DNA of 64,000 bases from Agelas oroides (GCA_949130485.1 OX422191.1:5395754-5459753), one strand, 5' to 3'. Shown: positions 9,983 through 22,483, counted from the first letter of the stretch. Notes: generated by a model not told the origin, from the sequence alone. Numbers and translations: made by a program.

Positions 9983-12060
9983 AATCGCATTTTGACCTCT
10001 GTAAAGGCTGTGTGAGGAAGGTAGACCTTCGGTACTCGCGTTTTGACGTCTGGAAAGGCTGTGTGAGGAAGGTAGACCTTCGGTACTCGCATTTTGACGT
10101 CTGGAAAGGCTGTGTGAGGAAGGTAGTCGTTCGGTACTCGCTTTTTGACCTCTTCAAAAGCTGTGTCACCGTGGTTGTCTTTCGGTACACTCGTTTTGAC
10201 TTCCGGAATGGCTTATTGATGATGGTAGACGTTCGATACTCGCGTTTTGACCTGTTGAAAGGCTGTATGAGCATGGTAGACGTTCTTTACTCGATTTTTG
10301 ACCTCTGGAAAGACTGTGTATGGAGGGGAGACGCTGGGTACTCGCATTTTGAACTCTGCAAAAGCTGTGTGAGCAATGTAGTCGTTCCGCACACGCGTTT
10401 TTAGCTACCTGTGGAAAGGATGTGTGGGCTAGGTAGACGTTCGACACTCGCGTTTTGACTTCTGGAATGGCTCACTGTTGATGGTAGACGATCAGTACTC
10501 GAGTTTTGATCTGTGGAAAGGCTGTATGAGCATGGTAGAGGTTCGGTAGTCGCGTTTTGACCTCTGGAAGGAATGTGTAAGGAAGGGAGACGTTCGGTAC
10601 TCGCGTTTAAGCGTGTGGAAAGGCAGTATAAGGAAGGTAGACGTTCGGTACTCGCATTTTGACCTATGGAAAGGCTGTGTGAGCCTGGTAGACGCTCGGC
10701 ACTCACGTTTTCACCTATGTAAATGCTGTGTGAGCATGGTAGACGTTCGATACTCGCGTTTTGACCACTGTAAAGGCTGTGTGAGGAAGGTAGACGTTAG
10801 GTACTCGCGTTTTGACGTCTGGAAAGGCTATGTGAGGATGGTAGACGTTCGGTACTCTCGTTTTGACTTCTGAAAGGCTGTGTGAGAAAGGTAGACGTTC
10901 GGTACTTGCTTTTTGACATCTCCAAAAGCTGTGTGAGCAAAGTAGACGTTCGGTATCGCATTTTGACCTATGGAAAGGCTGCATGTGTGAGCCTGGTAGA
11001 CGCTCGGTACTCGCATTTTGACCTCTGGAAAGACTGTGTATGGAAGGGAGACATTTGGTACTCCCTTTTTGACATCTGCAAAAGCTGTGTCAGTATGGTA
11101 GTCCTTCGGTACATGCGTTTTGACTTCCGGAATGGCTCACTGTTGATGGTAGACGATCAATACTCGACTTTTGATCTGTGGAAACACTGTATGATTATGG
11201 TAGACGTTCGGTAGTCGCGTTTTGACCTCTGGAAGGACTGTGTGCGAAAGGGAGACGTTCAGTACTCGCATTTATACGTGTGGAAAGGCTGTGTAAGGAA
11301 GGTAGACGTTCGGTAGCTACTCACATTTTGACATCTCCAAAAGCTGTGTGAGCAAAGTAGACGTTCGGTATCTCATTGTGACCTATGGAAAGGCTTTATA
11401 AGCATGGTAGCTAGACGCTCGGTACTCGAGTTTTCACCTATGGAAATGCTGTGTGAGCATGGTAGACGTTCCATACTCGCGTTTTGACCTCGTAAAGGCT
11501 GTGTGAGGAAGGTAGACGTTCGGTACTCGCATTTGACATCTGCAAAAGCTGTGTCAGCAAAGTAGACGTTCGGTACTCGCACTTTGACCTATGGAAAGGC
11601 TGTGTGAGGAAGGTAGACGTTCGGTACTCGCTTCTTGAGTTTTGCAAAAGCTGTGTGAGCATGGTAGTCGTTCGGTACACGCGTTTTGACTTCCGAAATG
11701 GCTCACTGTTGATGGTAGACGATCAATACTCGAGTTTTGATCTGTGGAAAGGCTGTATGAGCATGGTAGCAGTTTGGTAGTCGCGTTTTGACCTCTGGAA
11801 GGACTGTGTGAGGGAGACATTCGGTACTCGCGTTTAAACGTGTGGAAAGGCTGTGTAAGGAAGGTAGACGTTAGGTACTCGCATTTTGACATCTGCAAAA
11901 GCTGTGAGACGTTCGGTACTCGAATTGTGACCTATGGAAAGGCTGTATGAGCATGGTAGACGCTCGGTACTCGCGTTTTCACCTATGGAAATGTTGTGTG
12001 AGCATGGTAGACGATCCATACTCGCGTTTTGACCTCTGTATAAAGGCTGTGTGAGGAAGG
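9983..12060 (+). repeat. Satellite 1 array, block 2
   Basis: About 41 copies of the 51-bp unit. Diagnostic variant monomers recur in order: a GATCAATACTCGAGTTTTG type, then GTAGTCGCGTTTTGACC with GGAAGGACTG, then TTTAAACGTGTGG with GTGTAAGGAAGG, then ACATCTCCAAAAGC. Starts of the first type at about 10,492 and 11,158 are 666 bp apart, or about 13 monomers. The block is interrupted at 12060 by a TA-targeting element. Confidence 0.93.
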
Positions 12061-12062
12061 TA

Positions 12063-12621
12063 GGGTAGATGCTGGTATTAGGAGACAGCTAAACTGAATG
12101 ACTATTCATTAGTGTAATGTATTTTTTCAGTCCATCTAAAGGGTTGAAACACTTCTCCTGAGAATGTACCACTTATAAAATAATATTCGTATTTTCCCCC
12201 CTAAGCAGTGGTTCTAAAAGTAAGAGCCTATGAAAATTACTTTTGCAGGTATTATGAGTCGGCTGCTGGTATTATGAGTCACCAGGTGCTTTGTTGATTG
12301 ACACATTTTCAGTTGGAGATCAAACTGTATCCTAGCATTTTATAACCTCTCTTTGTGCTGATAGTAATTTTCTTCATTAGAGCACCTTCCATTCTAACAT
12401 GGTATTAATGTTAACATACACTGTTCAGGGTTCATAGTTTGGGATCCCTAAAATCATCAAACCTTGTAAAATACTACAGAATAAACACATTTAGATGGGA
12501 AGTTGCTATATAATGGCACCAGTACGTACTCTAAATGGACGTCGAGTTTGGAAATTTTTGGAGTAAAAGTTACGTGTGAATCCATAATACCCTCTGACTC
12601 ATAATACCATAGCATCTACCC
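12063..12621. mobile_element. TA-flanked non-autonomous DNA element, 559 bp
   Basis: The ends GGGTAGATGCTGGTATTA and TAATACCATAGCATCTACCC are inverted repeats, and TA stands on both sides (12061-12062 and 12622-12623). Deleting the element and one TA restores an ordinary satellite unit (GGAAGG-TA-GACGTTCGG). Internal copies of GGTATTATGAGTC occur near 12,250-12,285. The TA duplication fits the Tc1/mariner group or another TA-targeting superfamily; there is no transposase. Confidence 0.85.
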
Positions 12622-12623
12622 TA

Positions 12624-13708
12624 GACGTTCGGTACTCGTGTTTTTACGTCTGCAAGGACTGTGTGAGGAAGGTAGACGTTCGGTACTCTCGTTTAGATCT
12701 ATGGAAAGGCTGTGTGAGCATGGTAGACGCTCAGTACTCGCGTTTTGACCTATGGAAAGGCTGTGTGAGCATGGTAGACGTTCGATACTCGAGTTTTGAC
12801 CTCTGTAAATGCAGTGTGAGGAAGGTAGACGTTCGGTACTCGCATTTTGACATCTCCAAAAGCTGTGTGAGCAAAGTAGACGTTCGGTACTCGCATTTTG
12901 ACCTATGGAAAGGCTGTGTGAGCCTGGTAGACGTTCAGTACTCGCGATTTGACGTTTGGAAAGGCTGTGTGAGTGTGTGACGAAGGTAGACGTTCCGTAC
13001 TCCCGTTTTGACTTTTGGAAAGGCTGTGTGAGGAAGGTAGACGTTCAGTACTCGTGTTTTGACCTGTTGAAAGGCTGTAGAACACAGTAGACGTTCGGTA
13101 CTCGCTTTTTGACCTTTGGAAAGACAGTGTATGGAGGGGACACGTTCGGTACTCACATTTTGAACTCTGCAAAAGCTGTGTGAGCATGCAATGTAGTCTT
13201 TCCGTACACGCGTTTTTACCTGTGGAAAGGCTGTGTGAGCTAGATAGACGTTGGATACTGACTTCTGGAATGGCTAATTGAGGATGGTAGACGATCAATA
13301 CTCGAGTTTTGATCTGTGGAAACGCTGTACGAGCATGGTAGATGTTCGGTAGTCGCGTTTTGACTTCTGGAAGGACTGTGTGAAGAAGGGAGACATTCGG
13401 TACTCGCGTTTAAACGTGTGGAAAGGCTGTGTAAGGAAGGTAGACGTTCGGTACTCGCATTTTGACATCTCCAAAAGCTGTGCGAGCAAAGTAGACGTTC
13501 GGTACTCGTACTTTAACCTATGGAAAGGCTGTGTGAGCCTGGAAGACGCTCGGTTCTCGCGTTTTCACCTATGGAAATGCTGTGTGAGCATGGTAGATGT
13601 TCGATACTCGCGTTTACCTTTGTAAAGGCTGTGTGAGGAAGGTAAACGTTCGGTACTCGCCTTTTGACCTCTGGAAAGACTGTGTATGGAGGGGATACGT
13701 TCGGTACT
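12624..13708 (+). repeat. Satellite 1 array, block 3
   Basis: Continuation of the 51-bp satellite directly after the TA element, with the same order of variant monomers (CTCGAG type near 13,301). It is interrupted at 13,708 by the 3' end of a minus-strand LINE. Confidence 0.92.
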
Positions 13709-16085
13709 GTGATAATACGTATATAGAGCAAACTACAAAGGAGAAATAAAAAATATATAGAAAACAACTATGTGATAAATGACGACTTAGTTCATAGCTT
13801 TTCAAGGGGCACTTGACCTTCGCTGACTACTAGGTCAACCGGCCCATTGTGTGCGGCGTGTCCGGAAGACGAACGGGCCCCTCGCAGACAGGTGATGGCT
13901 GACCTCAAGAGTGAAAAACTCAGATGGCAACGTAGCCAGGCTATCACAAGGCTGTACGGTTGGTCTCGCTTCCTTGCCAGCAGGGATGCAAGCCGTTTGT
14001 AGGCCACGGAGGCGGATTTCGCCATTCCACCAGAAGTCGAGAACACAAGGGGAGTGAATGTACCCAGTTCAACCTCGCGAATCCGCTGTTCGTACGTTCT
14101 CTGCTTCTCTCTCTCCTGTTTTCGGTAGACTGAGGCTAGCTGGAGCTTCCGGTGAGTCTGAGCGTTGGGGTTAAAGACCCTTACATCGAAAAATGCTCGC
14201 TGATACCGGTTGTCCCAGAAGCCTTGAGCGCTGATATCAAGGCGGGCACCGTCTTCCGTGTTGGCTGTGGCATATCTGAGTGTTTCACCTGTGAGGGGCT
14301 GCAGTGTTGGCTCTAAACACACGTCATGGCACACTTCGGTCATGACCTTTGCTGTGAAATCCCTCAGCTCATTATGTCTGATGGTTGGGAAGCCTCCAGT
14401 GGAGCAACTGAGAGCATGATCAACCGAGAAGGAATGACCACAGACACAATCGTTGGGTAGGTTGGCCGGCTGCCAGTTATACCGAAGGCACAGGGCATCT
14501 CTGAATGCTCCTTTATGCAGTGCAAATCCATGCTCCTCAATGGGTAAGACAGACAACCAGGAAGAGGCACCTTTCTCACTACCCAGTTCCATTGCGCGCT
14601 GGAGGTGCGTTGGTAGTGTAGTCCGTAGCTGTGTGGCTGTTACAGCCTGTTTTTGTTGTCTGAGTCGCTTGATTTCAGCCTTTGCACATTGTTGTTCTCG
14701 GATGGTGTCGAAGGTGATCTCATGTTGTTGCAGGAGAATGAGAGTGGCAAGAGGAGCAGTGACTTTCTGAGAAGAGGAAAATTCGTGGGCAGCTGTATCC
14801 GTTGGCTTCGTAAGGCCTAGGCCACCGAGTCGGGTAGGAAGAGCAAAGAGGTCTCTCTCAGCGGTGGTAACACAGCCTTTTCCAGTCAGAGCAGGGATGA
14901 AGTGGAGGTTGATTGCTTCTTCGAGGGGCTGCAGTAAGTCTGAGATTTCAGGGATGGTACGGAGGAAGTATGTCCACTTGCTTGCTAAGCCATGTGTGAA
15001 AGCGGAGTAGGCAGCATGTGGTTGGGTCGTGGCAATGGATGCATGCTTCTGGATGGAAGATGTCCATTCCTTCACCTTGTCCTGTATGTAGCTTACAACA
15101 AAGGACCTCGAGCCAAGAGCAGCCCCAAGGTGTCTCTTTCCTTCGGTGGTGATGTTCACTCCGGTATTCAGAAATCTCTCTGTTGCTGTTGACAGGTGTT
15201 TCTCTTTCACGATCAGCCATGTTTTGCTGGGATTGGCAAAGTATCCAAATGCGGGGCCAAGGTTGTTCAGCTTCACCCACCACTCATGAAGCTGTTCAAG
15301 GCGGCCACTAGCCGTGGCGTCGTCAGCAAACCACACTTGCTTTGCATCAGTGGACTGTAGTTGGTTAATGAGGGGTAGGATGCCTATGGCATACATGGCC
15401 ATGGCCAGGGGATCTCCTTGTGTCGTCCCCTCACGTGAGAGAAGGGTTTCACCATCAATGAACAGCTGTATATCCTCTCTGTATGTGTTCGTTATGACAG
15501 TAGCAAGTGAAGGACAGAGATGGTGGATATTCTGTAGGGCAGCTTGACGATTCAGGCTGTTGAATGCGTTGGTAGCGTCAACAAGTAATACGGCTTTGGA
15601 TTGCTCATCTTGGAAGACACTACGCATTGCATGGATGGCAGCTTCACTACCAGCCTCCTGACCCGCACAAAGTTGGAGAGAGCCTGCAGCTTCTAGGATG
15701 TCGTACTTAATAACTGCAAGAATGGCTTTGCCAATAATTCTGCGGGAGGTTTCTCCAATCCCAATTGGTCGTACACCTGGGCATTTGTCAAGGGCTATCA
15801 AACGGCTAGCAGTAAGTGGAGCTATACCTCGAGGATCAACATAGTTAGTGCATAACTTCCTTGCAACTGAAGCTAAACTGTTGCACAGGTCTGCCGATGC
15901 ATTTTGAAAAGAAGTGCATAGGCGTCTCCACCCAGTTGAATCAATCCCCGAAGGACCAGCGGAGCCATTGGTGTGGAGGGCAGCAGTACGGATGCTTGCA
16001 CCATCTAGACAGTCAAAAACAACTGGGTGAGTCACTGGTCTGGGGGTTGTTGAGGAGATAAGGGCGTCAGGGTGTGCTGGCTGTC
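13709..16085 (-). mobile_element. 5'-truncated LINE with restriction-like endonuclease
   Basis: Minus-strand non-LTR retrotransposon fragment. The 3' end lies at 13,709 inside a satellite unit (GTTCGGTACT then GTGATAATACG), and the truncated 5' end joins satellite sequence at 16,085 (TACTCGCATTTTG). TACT is present at both junctions and may be a short target duplication. The 3' untranslated part is about 80 bp and has no poly(A) run. Confidence 0.85.
13792..16085 (-). CDS. Reverse transcriptase with C-terminal RLE nuclease
   Basis: One uninterrupted frame of about 765 aa of element sequence; the first few residues of the frame are read from satellite DNA, so the true N-terminus is missing. 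RT motifs: PGVRPIGIGETSRRIIGKAI (about 109-128), catalytic LLVDATNAFNSLN with D176, GTTQGDPLAMAMYAI (226-240) and the catalytic WFADDATASG (D261/D262), with FADD in place of the usual YADD. After a long linker come a zinc knuckle CVCGHSFSVDHALSC (C553, C555, H563, C567) and a nuclease-like block GARLDIS...FFDVRVFNP (D623, D640) with a basic, tyrosine-rich tail. That order (RT, CCHC, PD-(D/E)XK) fits LINEs of the R2/NeSL/Utopia type, which nick DNA and prime reverse transcription on it. No frameshift is seen, so the truncated copy is otherwise intact. Clade is not assigned. Confidence 0.82.
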
Positions 16086-17146
16086 CTACTCGCATTTTGA
16101 TCACTGCGGAAGCTGTGTGAGCAATGTAGTCGTTCCGTACACGCGTTTTTACCTGTGGAAAGGCTGTGTGAGCTAGATAGACGTTCGATACTCGCGTTTT
16201 TGACTTCTGGAATGGCTAATTGAGGATGGAAGACGATCAATACTAGAGTTTTGATCTGTGGAATGGCTATATGAGCAAGCTAGCAGTTCGGTAGTCGCGT
16301 TTTGATCTCTGGAAGGACGGTGTGAGGAAGGGAGACATTCGATACTCGCGTTTAAAGGTGTGGAACGGCTGTGTAAGGAAGGTAGACGTTCGGTACTCGC
16401 ATTTTGACATCTCCAAAAGCTGTGCGAGCAAAGTAGACGTTCGGTACTCGTACTTTAACCTATGGAAAGGCTGTGTGAGCCTGGTAGACGTTCGGTACTC
16501 GCTTTTTGACCTCTGGAAAGACTGTGTATGGAGGGGAGACGTTCGGTACTCGCATTTTGAACTCTGCAAAAGCTGTGTGAGCAATGTAGTCTTTCCGTAC
16601 ACGCGTTTTTACCTGTGGAAAGGCTGTGTGAGCTAGATAGACGTTCGATACTCGCGGTTTTGACTTCTGGAATGGCTAATTGAGGATGGTAGACGATCAA
16701 TACTCGAGTTTTGATCTGTGGAAACGCTGTATGAGCATGGTAGATGTTCGGTAGTCGCGTTTTGACCTCTGGAAGGACTGTGTGAGGAAAGGAGACGTTC
16801 GGTACTCGCGTTTAAACGTGTGGAAAGGCTGTGTAAGGAAGGTAGACGTTCGGGACTCGCATTTTAACATCTGCAAAAGCTGTGAGCAAAGCAGACGTTC
16901 GGTACTCGGATTTTGGCCTATGGAAAGGCTGTGTTAGCCTGGTAGATGTTCGGTACTCGCGTTTTCACCTCTGGAAAGGCTGTGTGAGGAAGGTAGGCGT
17001 TCGGTACTCTCGTTTTGACTTCTGGAAAGGCAGTGTGAGGAAGGTAGACGTTCGGTACTCGCTTCTTGAGTTTTGCAAAAGCTGTGTGAGCATGGTAATC
17101 GTTCGGTACACGCGTTTTGACTTCCGAAATGCCTCACTGTTGATTA
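16086..17146 (+). repeat. Satellite 1 array, block 4
   Basis: 51-bp satellite between two LINE insertions. The diagnostic variant order occurs twice (near 16,245 and 16,699, a shortened 454-bp period). It ends at CTCACTGTTGAT, where the next LINE begins; the satellite resumes as GCGATCAATACTCG at about 20,943. Confidence 0.92.
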
Positions 17147-17239
17147 TATATCCGATTGCGAAAAAGCTTTCAGAAAACACTTCCAGCATTGACTGCCTGA
17201 CTTCTGTGGTTTCACAACTTTCAGAAAAGTTCTCTTTAG

Positions 17240-17908
17240 CTACCACCAGCTGACACTTACAAGACTGCTTTAGATGATCTTGCCAATAACATTCAGACCC
17301 AACTTGAGTCCCTCTCTGAGTGCATTAAAACTCTGTCTTCATTACCTTTAACTAGTGCACCGTCAAGCTCTGAGGCTTCCACTGCTGGACATCATCATAG
17401 TTCTTCCTCACAGAAGGCTAGGGCTACCCAGGGTCACAAGTTATTGAATCCATCTTCTCGATCTAACAGAATCATTCTTTTTAACTTACCTGAAGCATCC
17501 CTGATGGAGACTAAATCAGCCATTGATGAGATATCAGAGTATCTCATTGGTAAGAAGGTCAATGTCTGTAATGCAATCCGTCTTGGACGGCGTAAACCCC
17601 CTGGAAATGATTCAGCTCCTACTAGACCTAGACCCATACACATCACTCTAGACAGTGATTGGGATAAGAGGTTGCTCTTATCCAAATGTAGAAACCTCAA
17701 AGGATTCTCTACTTATAAGAGGCTCTTTCTCAGGGCCGATCTCCCTCCAGATCATCCTCAAAGGGCTAATCGTCGCATTATTGAGACTTCGCACCAACCC
17801 TCCCAACCACAGGCAGCTGATAACTCCCACCACTCTGATGTTGATCTTTTTGATGCTGAATCTACAGGTACATCTTCTGGCCCTCATGTAGCTCATCATG
17901 AGCAGTAA
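17240..17908 (+). pseudogene. LINE ORF1 remnant
   Basis: The frame opens after a stop at 17237-17239 and has no early ATG, so its 5' part is missing or shifted. It encodes a heptad-like helical segment (TALDDLANNIQTQLESLSEC), a serine-rich linker, and then an RRM-like start SNRIILFNLPEASL with a basic region (LGRRKPPGNDS, YKRLFLRADLP). Such coiled-coil plus RRM-type proteins are the RNA-binding ORF1 products of LINEs. The stop TAA at 17906-17908 overlaps the ORF2 ATG at 17898 by 11 bases, a compact ORF1/ORF2 junction. Confidence 0.65.
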
Positions 17909-20846
17909 CACATCTAAATCATTGAAGTTCTGTACATATAATTGTCGTGGTTGGAAATCTGGTTGTGATTACGTCAATGACCTTTTAAAATCATGTGATT
18001 TCTGCTTGATTCAAGAACATTGGCTGTTTCAAGATCAGTTTTCCACATTGAATATTTGTAATGACTTTTACTCTGTTTCTGTTAGCGGAATGTCTAGTGA
18101 TGAATTGATTCTTGGTAGACCATATGGTGGCTGTACGATTTTCTTTTGCAAATCATTCTCCCACTCAATTTCCCGTCTTAAATCTTGCTCAACACGCTTC
18201 TGTGCACTCTTGCTTAAACTGTTGGACTCCTCCAATCAACAGATTGTCTCCATCCTCATTGTCAATGTCTATCTACCCACTAACTATGGTTCAGATGAGT
18301 CAACTACCACTTTTCGAGAAACTGTTGCTGAATTGGAAGGATTTCTATTAACTCAGACATATGATCATGTCATCATTGCTGGCGATTTTAATGTTGATTT
18401 TGCTAAAGTCAGCCCTAATCGCACTACCCTTGAGTGCTTCATGCAAGCCTTTGATCTCGTTAGGGGTGATGTATGTTCTGATATTTCATTCACATACAGA
18501 CGTGATGATCACCAGTCCTTTTCCTGGGTTGATCATGTTATTTGTTCTTCAGCTATTTTGAACACTATCAGTACTATTCTGTTCACAACTTTTCTGATCA
18601 CCTTCCAGTGTTTTTCACTCTGAATTGCTCTACTCTCTCGACACACCTTAGGCCTATTTCAATTGGTCAGACAAACTCAACTTCTGATTCCTTATCCACT
18701 AAGATCAATTGGAGCAAAATCACTGAGGATGACAGAAGGAATTTTCGGCATCTCCTTCAGCACAACCTTCCCTCATTTTCCAGCTCAGCTCACTCCTGCA
18801 TTGATCCTCAATGTTCAACACACAAGGATATCATTGACCACTTTTGTAATCAATTGCTTGTGGCGATCGATCTAGCAGCACATGCCTGTTTTCCCAAAAT
18901 CCTGCCGCGCAAAGCTCGCAGAGTTCCTGGTTGGAATGACAAAGCTAAATCTCTCAGACAAAAGGCTATCTTATGGGACAGAATATGGAAGGAGTGTGGC
19001 TGTCTATCTTCTGGAGTATTATCAACAATTAAGAAAAACACTAAAAGCCGCTATAAGTATGAAGTCCGCCGTCTCAAAAGACAAGCTGATCATATCAAGA
19101 GTGAGAAACTGGCTGGGGCTTGGTGCAATTCACGTACCAATGATTTTTGGAACCTAGTTCGTCAGAATTGTAGTAACAGCAAATTCTCTGGTTGTAATGT
19201 AATTGACGGTCTCACTACTGATGATGATATCTCCAGTATGTTCTCCTCTAAAATCTCTTCACTACTCAACTCTGATCTTGACCAATCAGCTAGGAATAGT
19301 TTCCTTGCTGATCTCACTGATTCCATTTCAAACTCTGACCTGCTAACCTCTGAAATTTCTTCTACTGTTGTATTGAATGCTCTTGATCAACTTAAGAAAG
19401 GAAAATCAGATGGTTCAAGTCCATTTTCTGATGCTTTTATGTTTGCCAAAGATATTCTCACCAACCCTTTGAGTCAACTTTTCACTTCCATTGTAAGACA
19501 TGGCTATGTTCCCAAGCTCTTAAGAGATTGTATTCTTCAGCTAATTCCCAAGCCAGGGAAAGACCCGACTTGCTCTGACAATTACGGACCAATTGCTCTT
19601 GCTCCAACATTGAGCAAGGTTTTAGAGTGGTGCATTTTACTCATCTATGGAGACTCTTTCTCCACCTCGCCTCTTCAATTTGGCTTTAAATCTGGCATGT
19701 CAGCTGACATGTGCACCGGCCTAATTAAAAATGTCATCAGTCGTTACTGTTTTAATGGCTCTAATGTGTTTGGATGCTTCCTCGATGCCTCGAAGGCATT
19801 CGATCGAGTCAGTCACCTCAAGTTATTTAGCAAGCTACTTGAGAAAAATCTCCCACCAACCATTATTAGATTGCTTTTCTCCTGGTATAGGGATCAAAAA
19901 TCCTCAGTTCTCTGGAATAAAACTCTTTCAGAGAATTTATCAGTTTCTAATGGAGTTAGACAAGGTGGTGTTTTATCACCCATACTTTTCATTGTTTATA
20001 TTGATGAATTACTGACCAGATTAGAATCTCATGCTGTTGGCTGCTATTGGTCACACTATTTTGTTGGAGCTCTTGGGTATGCAGATAACATTGTTCTTTT
20101 AGCTCCCTCTGCCTCAGCTTTAAGAATGATGCTCAATACCTGTTGTCAATTTGCCATTAATTACAACCTTATATTTAATCCAGGAAAAACACAACTTGTT
20201 CGATTCTCCTTACCTTGCTCCTCACCTAACTCATCTACATCACCGACTTTTCTGTTTGCTGGCCAAACTCTCAATCTGGCTGATAGAGCCTATCATCTAG
20301 GTCATATCTTACGTTCAGACCTATCTGATACTGATGATATTTTGAGGGTTCAAACCGATATGTGCTGTAGAGCTAACTGCCTTTTATGCCGCTAATCCTG
20401 CTGTCAAGACCCTCTTATTTCGTACTTTCTGTCTTTCTCTCTATGGCTCTGCACTGTGGAGATTGTCATCTTACAGTCTGTGCTCACTGGAAGTCACTTT
20501 CAATAATTTGTTGAGAAAAATTTGGAAGCTTCCTCGGCATTGTCATACTAGCATCCTTCATTGCACTAGTAGCCTTCAAAGCTTCTTTAATATTGTTATT
20601 TATCGTTCAAGTATGCTGTGTCAGAAAGCAAGAGCCACAGGAATTCCTTTAATTCGTGATATCTTCACAGAAGCACCTCAATTATCATACACCACCTTTG
20701 GCTTTAATGCTTTTAATTACAATCGATATCGGAGAACCTACACTGATGCTGATAAAATGTGTTCAAATTTTATACGAGATGTACGGCTATTTCCACAAGA
20801 GAACAGAGAACTTATTGACGAAATTTATTACTTGTGCACTTATTAA
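17898..20846 (+). pseudogene. LINE ORF2: AP endonuclease and dead RT
   Basis: ATG at 17898. The endonuclease part shows FCTYNCRGW, FCLIQEHWLF, IAGDFNVDF, SWVDHVIC and, after a frameshift near 18,570-18,590, NFSDHLPVFF. RT motifs follow: LIPKPGKDPTCSDNYGPIAL, FGCFLDASKAFDRVSH, NGVRQGGVLSPILFIVYIDE and LGYADNIVLLAP. The catalytic box is YADN rather than YADD, which should abolish polymerase activity. A second frameshift near 20,390 moves the C-terminal part (including LLRKIWKLPRHCHTSILH) into another frame, ending at 20846. ORF2 would nick target DNA and reverse transcribe the element RNA; this copy cannot. Confidence 0.85.
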
Positions 20847-20942
20847 TAGTAACTCTCATATAATATTTAACACTACCCTTTATATGTATATATATCTCTT
20901 CTTACACCTACTGTGGTGTGTACAACGAAATTTAATAATATA

Positions 20943-21372
20943 GGCGATCAATACTCGATTTTTGATCTGTGGAAAGGCTGTATGAGCATGGTAGCAGTTC
21001 GGTAGTCGCGTTTTGACCTCTGGAAGGACTGTGTGAGGAAGGGAGACGTTCGGTACTCGCGTTTAAAAGTGTGGAAAGGCTGTGTAAGGAAAGTAGACGT
21101 TCGGTACTCACATTTTGACATCTCCAAAAGCTGTGTGAGCACAGTAGACGTTCGGTACTCGCGTATTGACCTCTGGAAATGCTGTCTGAGCATGGTAGAT
21201 GTTCGGTATTCGCGTTTTGACCTCTGGAAAGGCTGTGTGAGGAAGGTAGACGTTCGGTACTCGCTTCTTGACCTTTGCAAAAGCTGTATGAGCATGGTAG
21301 TGGTTCGGTACGCGCGTTTTCACTTCGGAAATGGCTCATTGATGATGGTAGACGATCGATACTCGCGTTTTG
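20943..21372 (+). repeat. Satellite 1 array, block 5
   Basis: About eight 51-bp units following the LINE, starting within the GATCAATACTCGA monomer. The block stops at CGCGTTTTG, where a TTA-repeat LINE tail begins. Confidence 0.9.
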
Positions 21373-22195
21373 TTATTATTATTATTATCATTATTATTGC
21401 TTTACAGCACAGTGTGACATGACAGAATATATAGAACTCAGTGTGGGTGAGAAGTGAAGCTGATACAAAGAATGTACCACAGTGCTGAAGGACTGCTACA
21501 GAGAGGGATAGCAGCCTGAACAAGACAAAATGAAACACAACAAACAATAACACAATGACTAATACAAATATTAATTTTGAGCAGATTATAATAGTAGTGC
21601 TTTGTAAAGTTAATTTCAAATTCCAAGTAGCATGACATGACACCAATTGTTGACTGAAGTGGAAATCATTAGTTAGTTACTGAAGAAAAGTAGACTTGGG
21701 CAGTAGTGAACATTTGCTGCATGGACAGCAGAAGTGGTATGAACATGGGTTGTTGGTGTCAAAGTTCTGAACGAATGAGTTCCAGAATAAGTCAGTGAGC
21801 TTGATCTTGATTGATTCATAGCTTAATTGCAAGTCAATTGGTGGGAGTGCATTCCATAGATGAGGAAATCTGTTGAAATAAAAGTTCTTGATTCTGTTAG
21901 TTTTTACAAACGGATGAACGAGTTTGCTGTGGCTCCCTGATCTTGTTGCATTATATAGAGCTGAAAGAAGTATATTGGGAAATCTTAAAAGAAGTGCAAT
22001 TCAGAGCCGATTGATTTAGACTTCTTACAAAGAACAACATATCTTGTAGTTCCAAAGTCATCATGAGAGGGAGCAAGTGTAATTTTAAAAGCCGACAAGT
22101 GTAATTTTAAAAGCCGACTTCTGTAACCGGTGTAGTGGCCATTTAGAATAAATTTCGTTGCTCGACGCTGGATTTGTTCCAAACTTTTTATATCT
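21373..22195 (-). mobile_element. LINE 3' fragment with (TTA)n tail
   Basis: The left edge is an imperfect TTATTA microsatellite followed by TTGCTTTACAGC, which is the 3' tail of a minus-strand LINE. The same edge occurs at 51,601, so both belong to one family. The minus-strand frame at 22182-21985 reads MEQIQRRATKFILNGHYTGY, the C-terminal region after the RT of such elements, with frame damage. The fragment is joined directly to half of a piggyBac-type element at 22196. Confidence 0.75.
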
Positions 22196-22483
22196 TTAAC
22201 TCTTTAACAACCATAGGCTATTTACTGGAAGTGTTTATTAGGCTATGGATACCTTCCATGGTCCGTATTTTCACTTCTGCTTGGAGCTAGCACTGGAAAC
22301 TTGACTCAAAGCTTTATTGACATGTTCTCTGTAGGTTCATGACCTTGGACACACCCACTCATTAGCGAGCGTTCAACAGTCAGGGCCCTCCAACCAGAGA
22401 ACGCTCCTCCGGACTAAAAGCTGCCTAAAATGCCAGAAATGGAGTCCCTACAAGGTGAAAGGAGCGTTTTCTACACCCGTTTT
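22196..22483. mobile_element. Left half of a piggyBac-type MITE
   Basis: Starts TTAACTCTTTAACAACC and is nearly identical over about 288 bp to 62067-62355. It breaks after CTACACCCGTTT, where satellite 1 (TGACCTATGG) resumes, so the right half and right TTAA are missing. Confidence 0.8.

Larger units (their letters stand above)
17147..20942 (+). mobile_element. APE-type LINE, near full length but decayed
   Basis: Plus-strand non-LTR element inserted in satellite 1, with a remnant ORF1 (17240-17908), an ORF2 with AP endonuclease and reverse transcriptase (17898-20846), and a short 3' untranslated end closing in an AATTTAATAATATAG-like tail. Two frameshifts and a changed catalytic residue make it inactive. 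The clade is probably CR1/L2-like, from memory of motif style only. Confidence 0.85.

Noticed and set aside
9983-13708. Long repeat-protein frames such as those reading VRKVDVRYSRFDLWKGC units
   Set aside because: They occur in several frames on both strands simply because the 51-bp unit is a multiple of three; they lack consistent starts and are broken by monomer indels.
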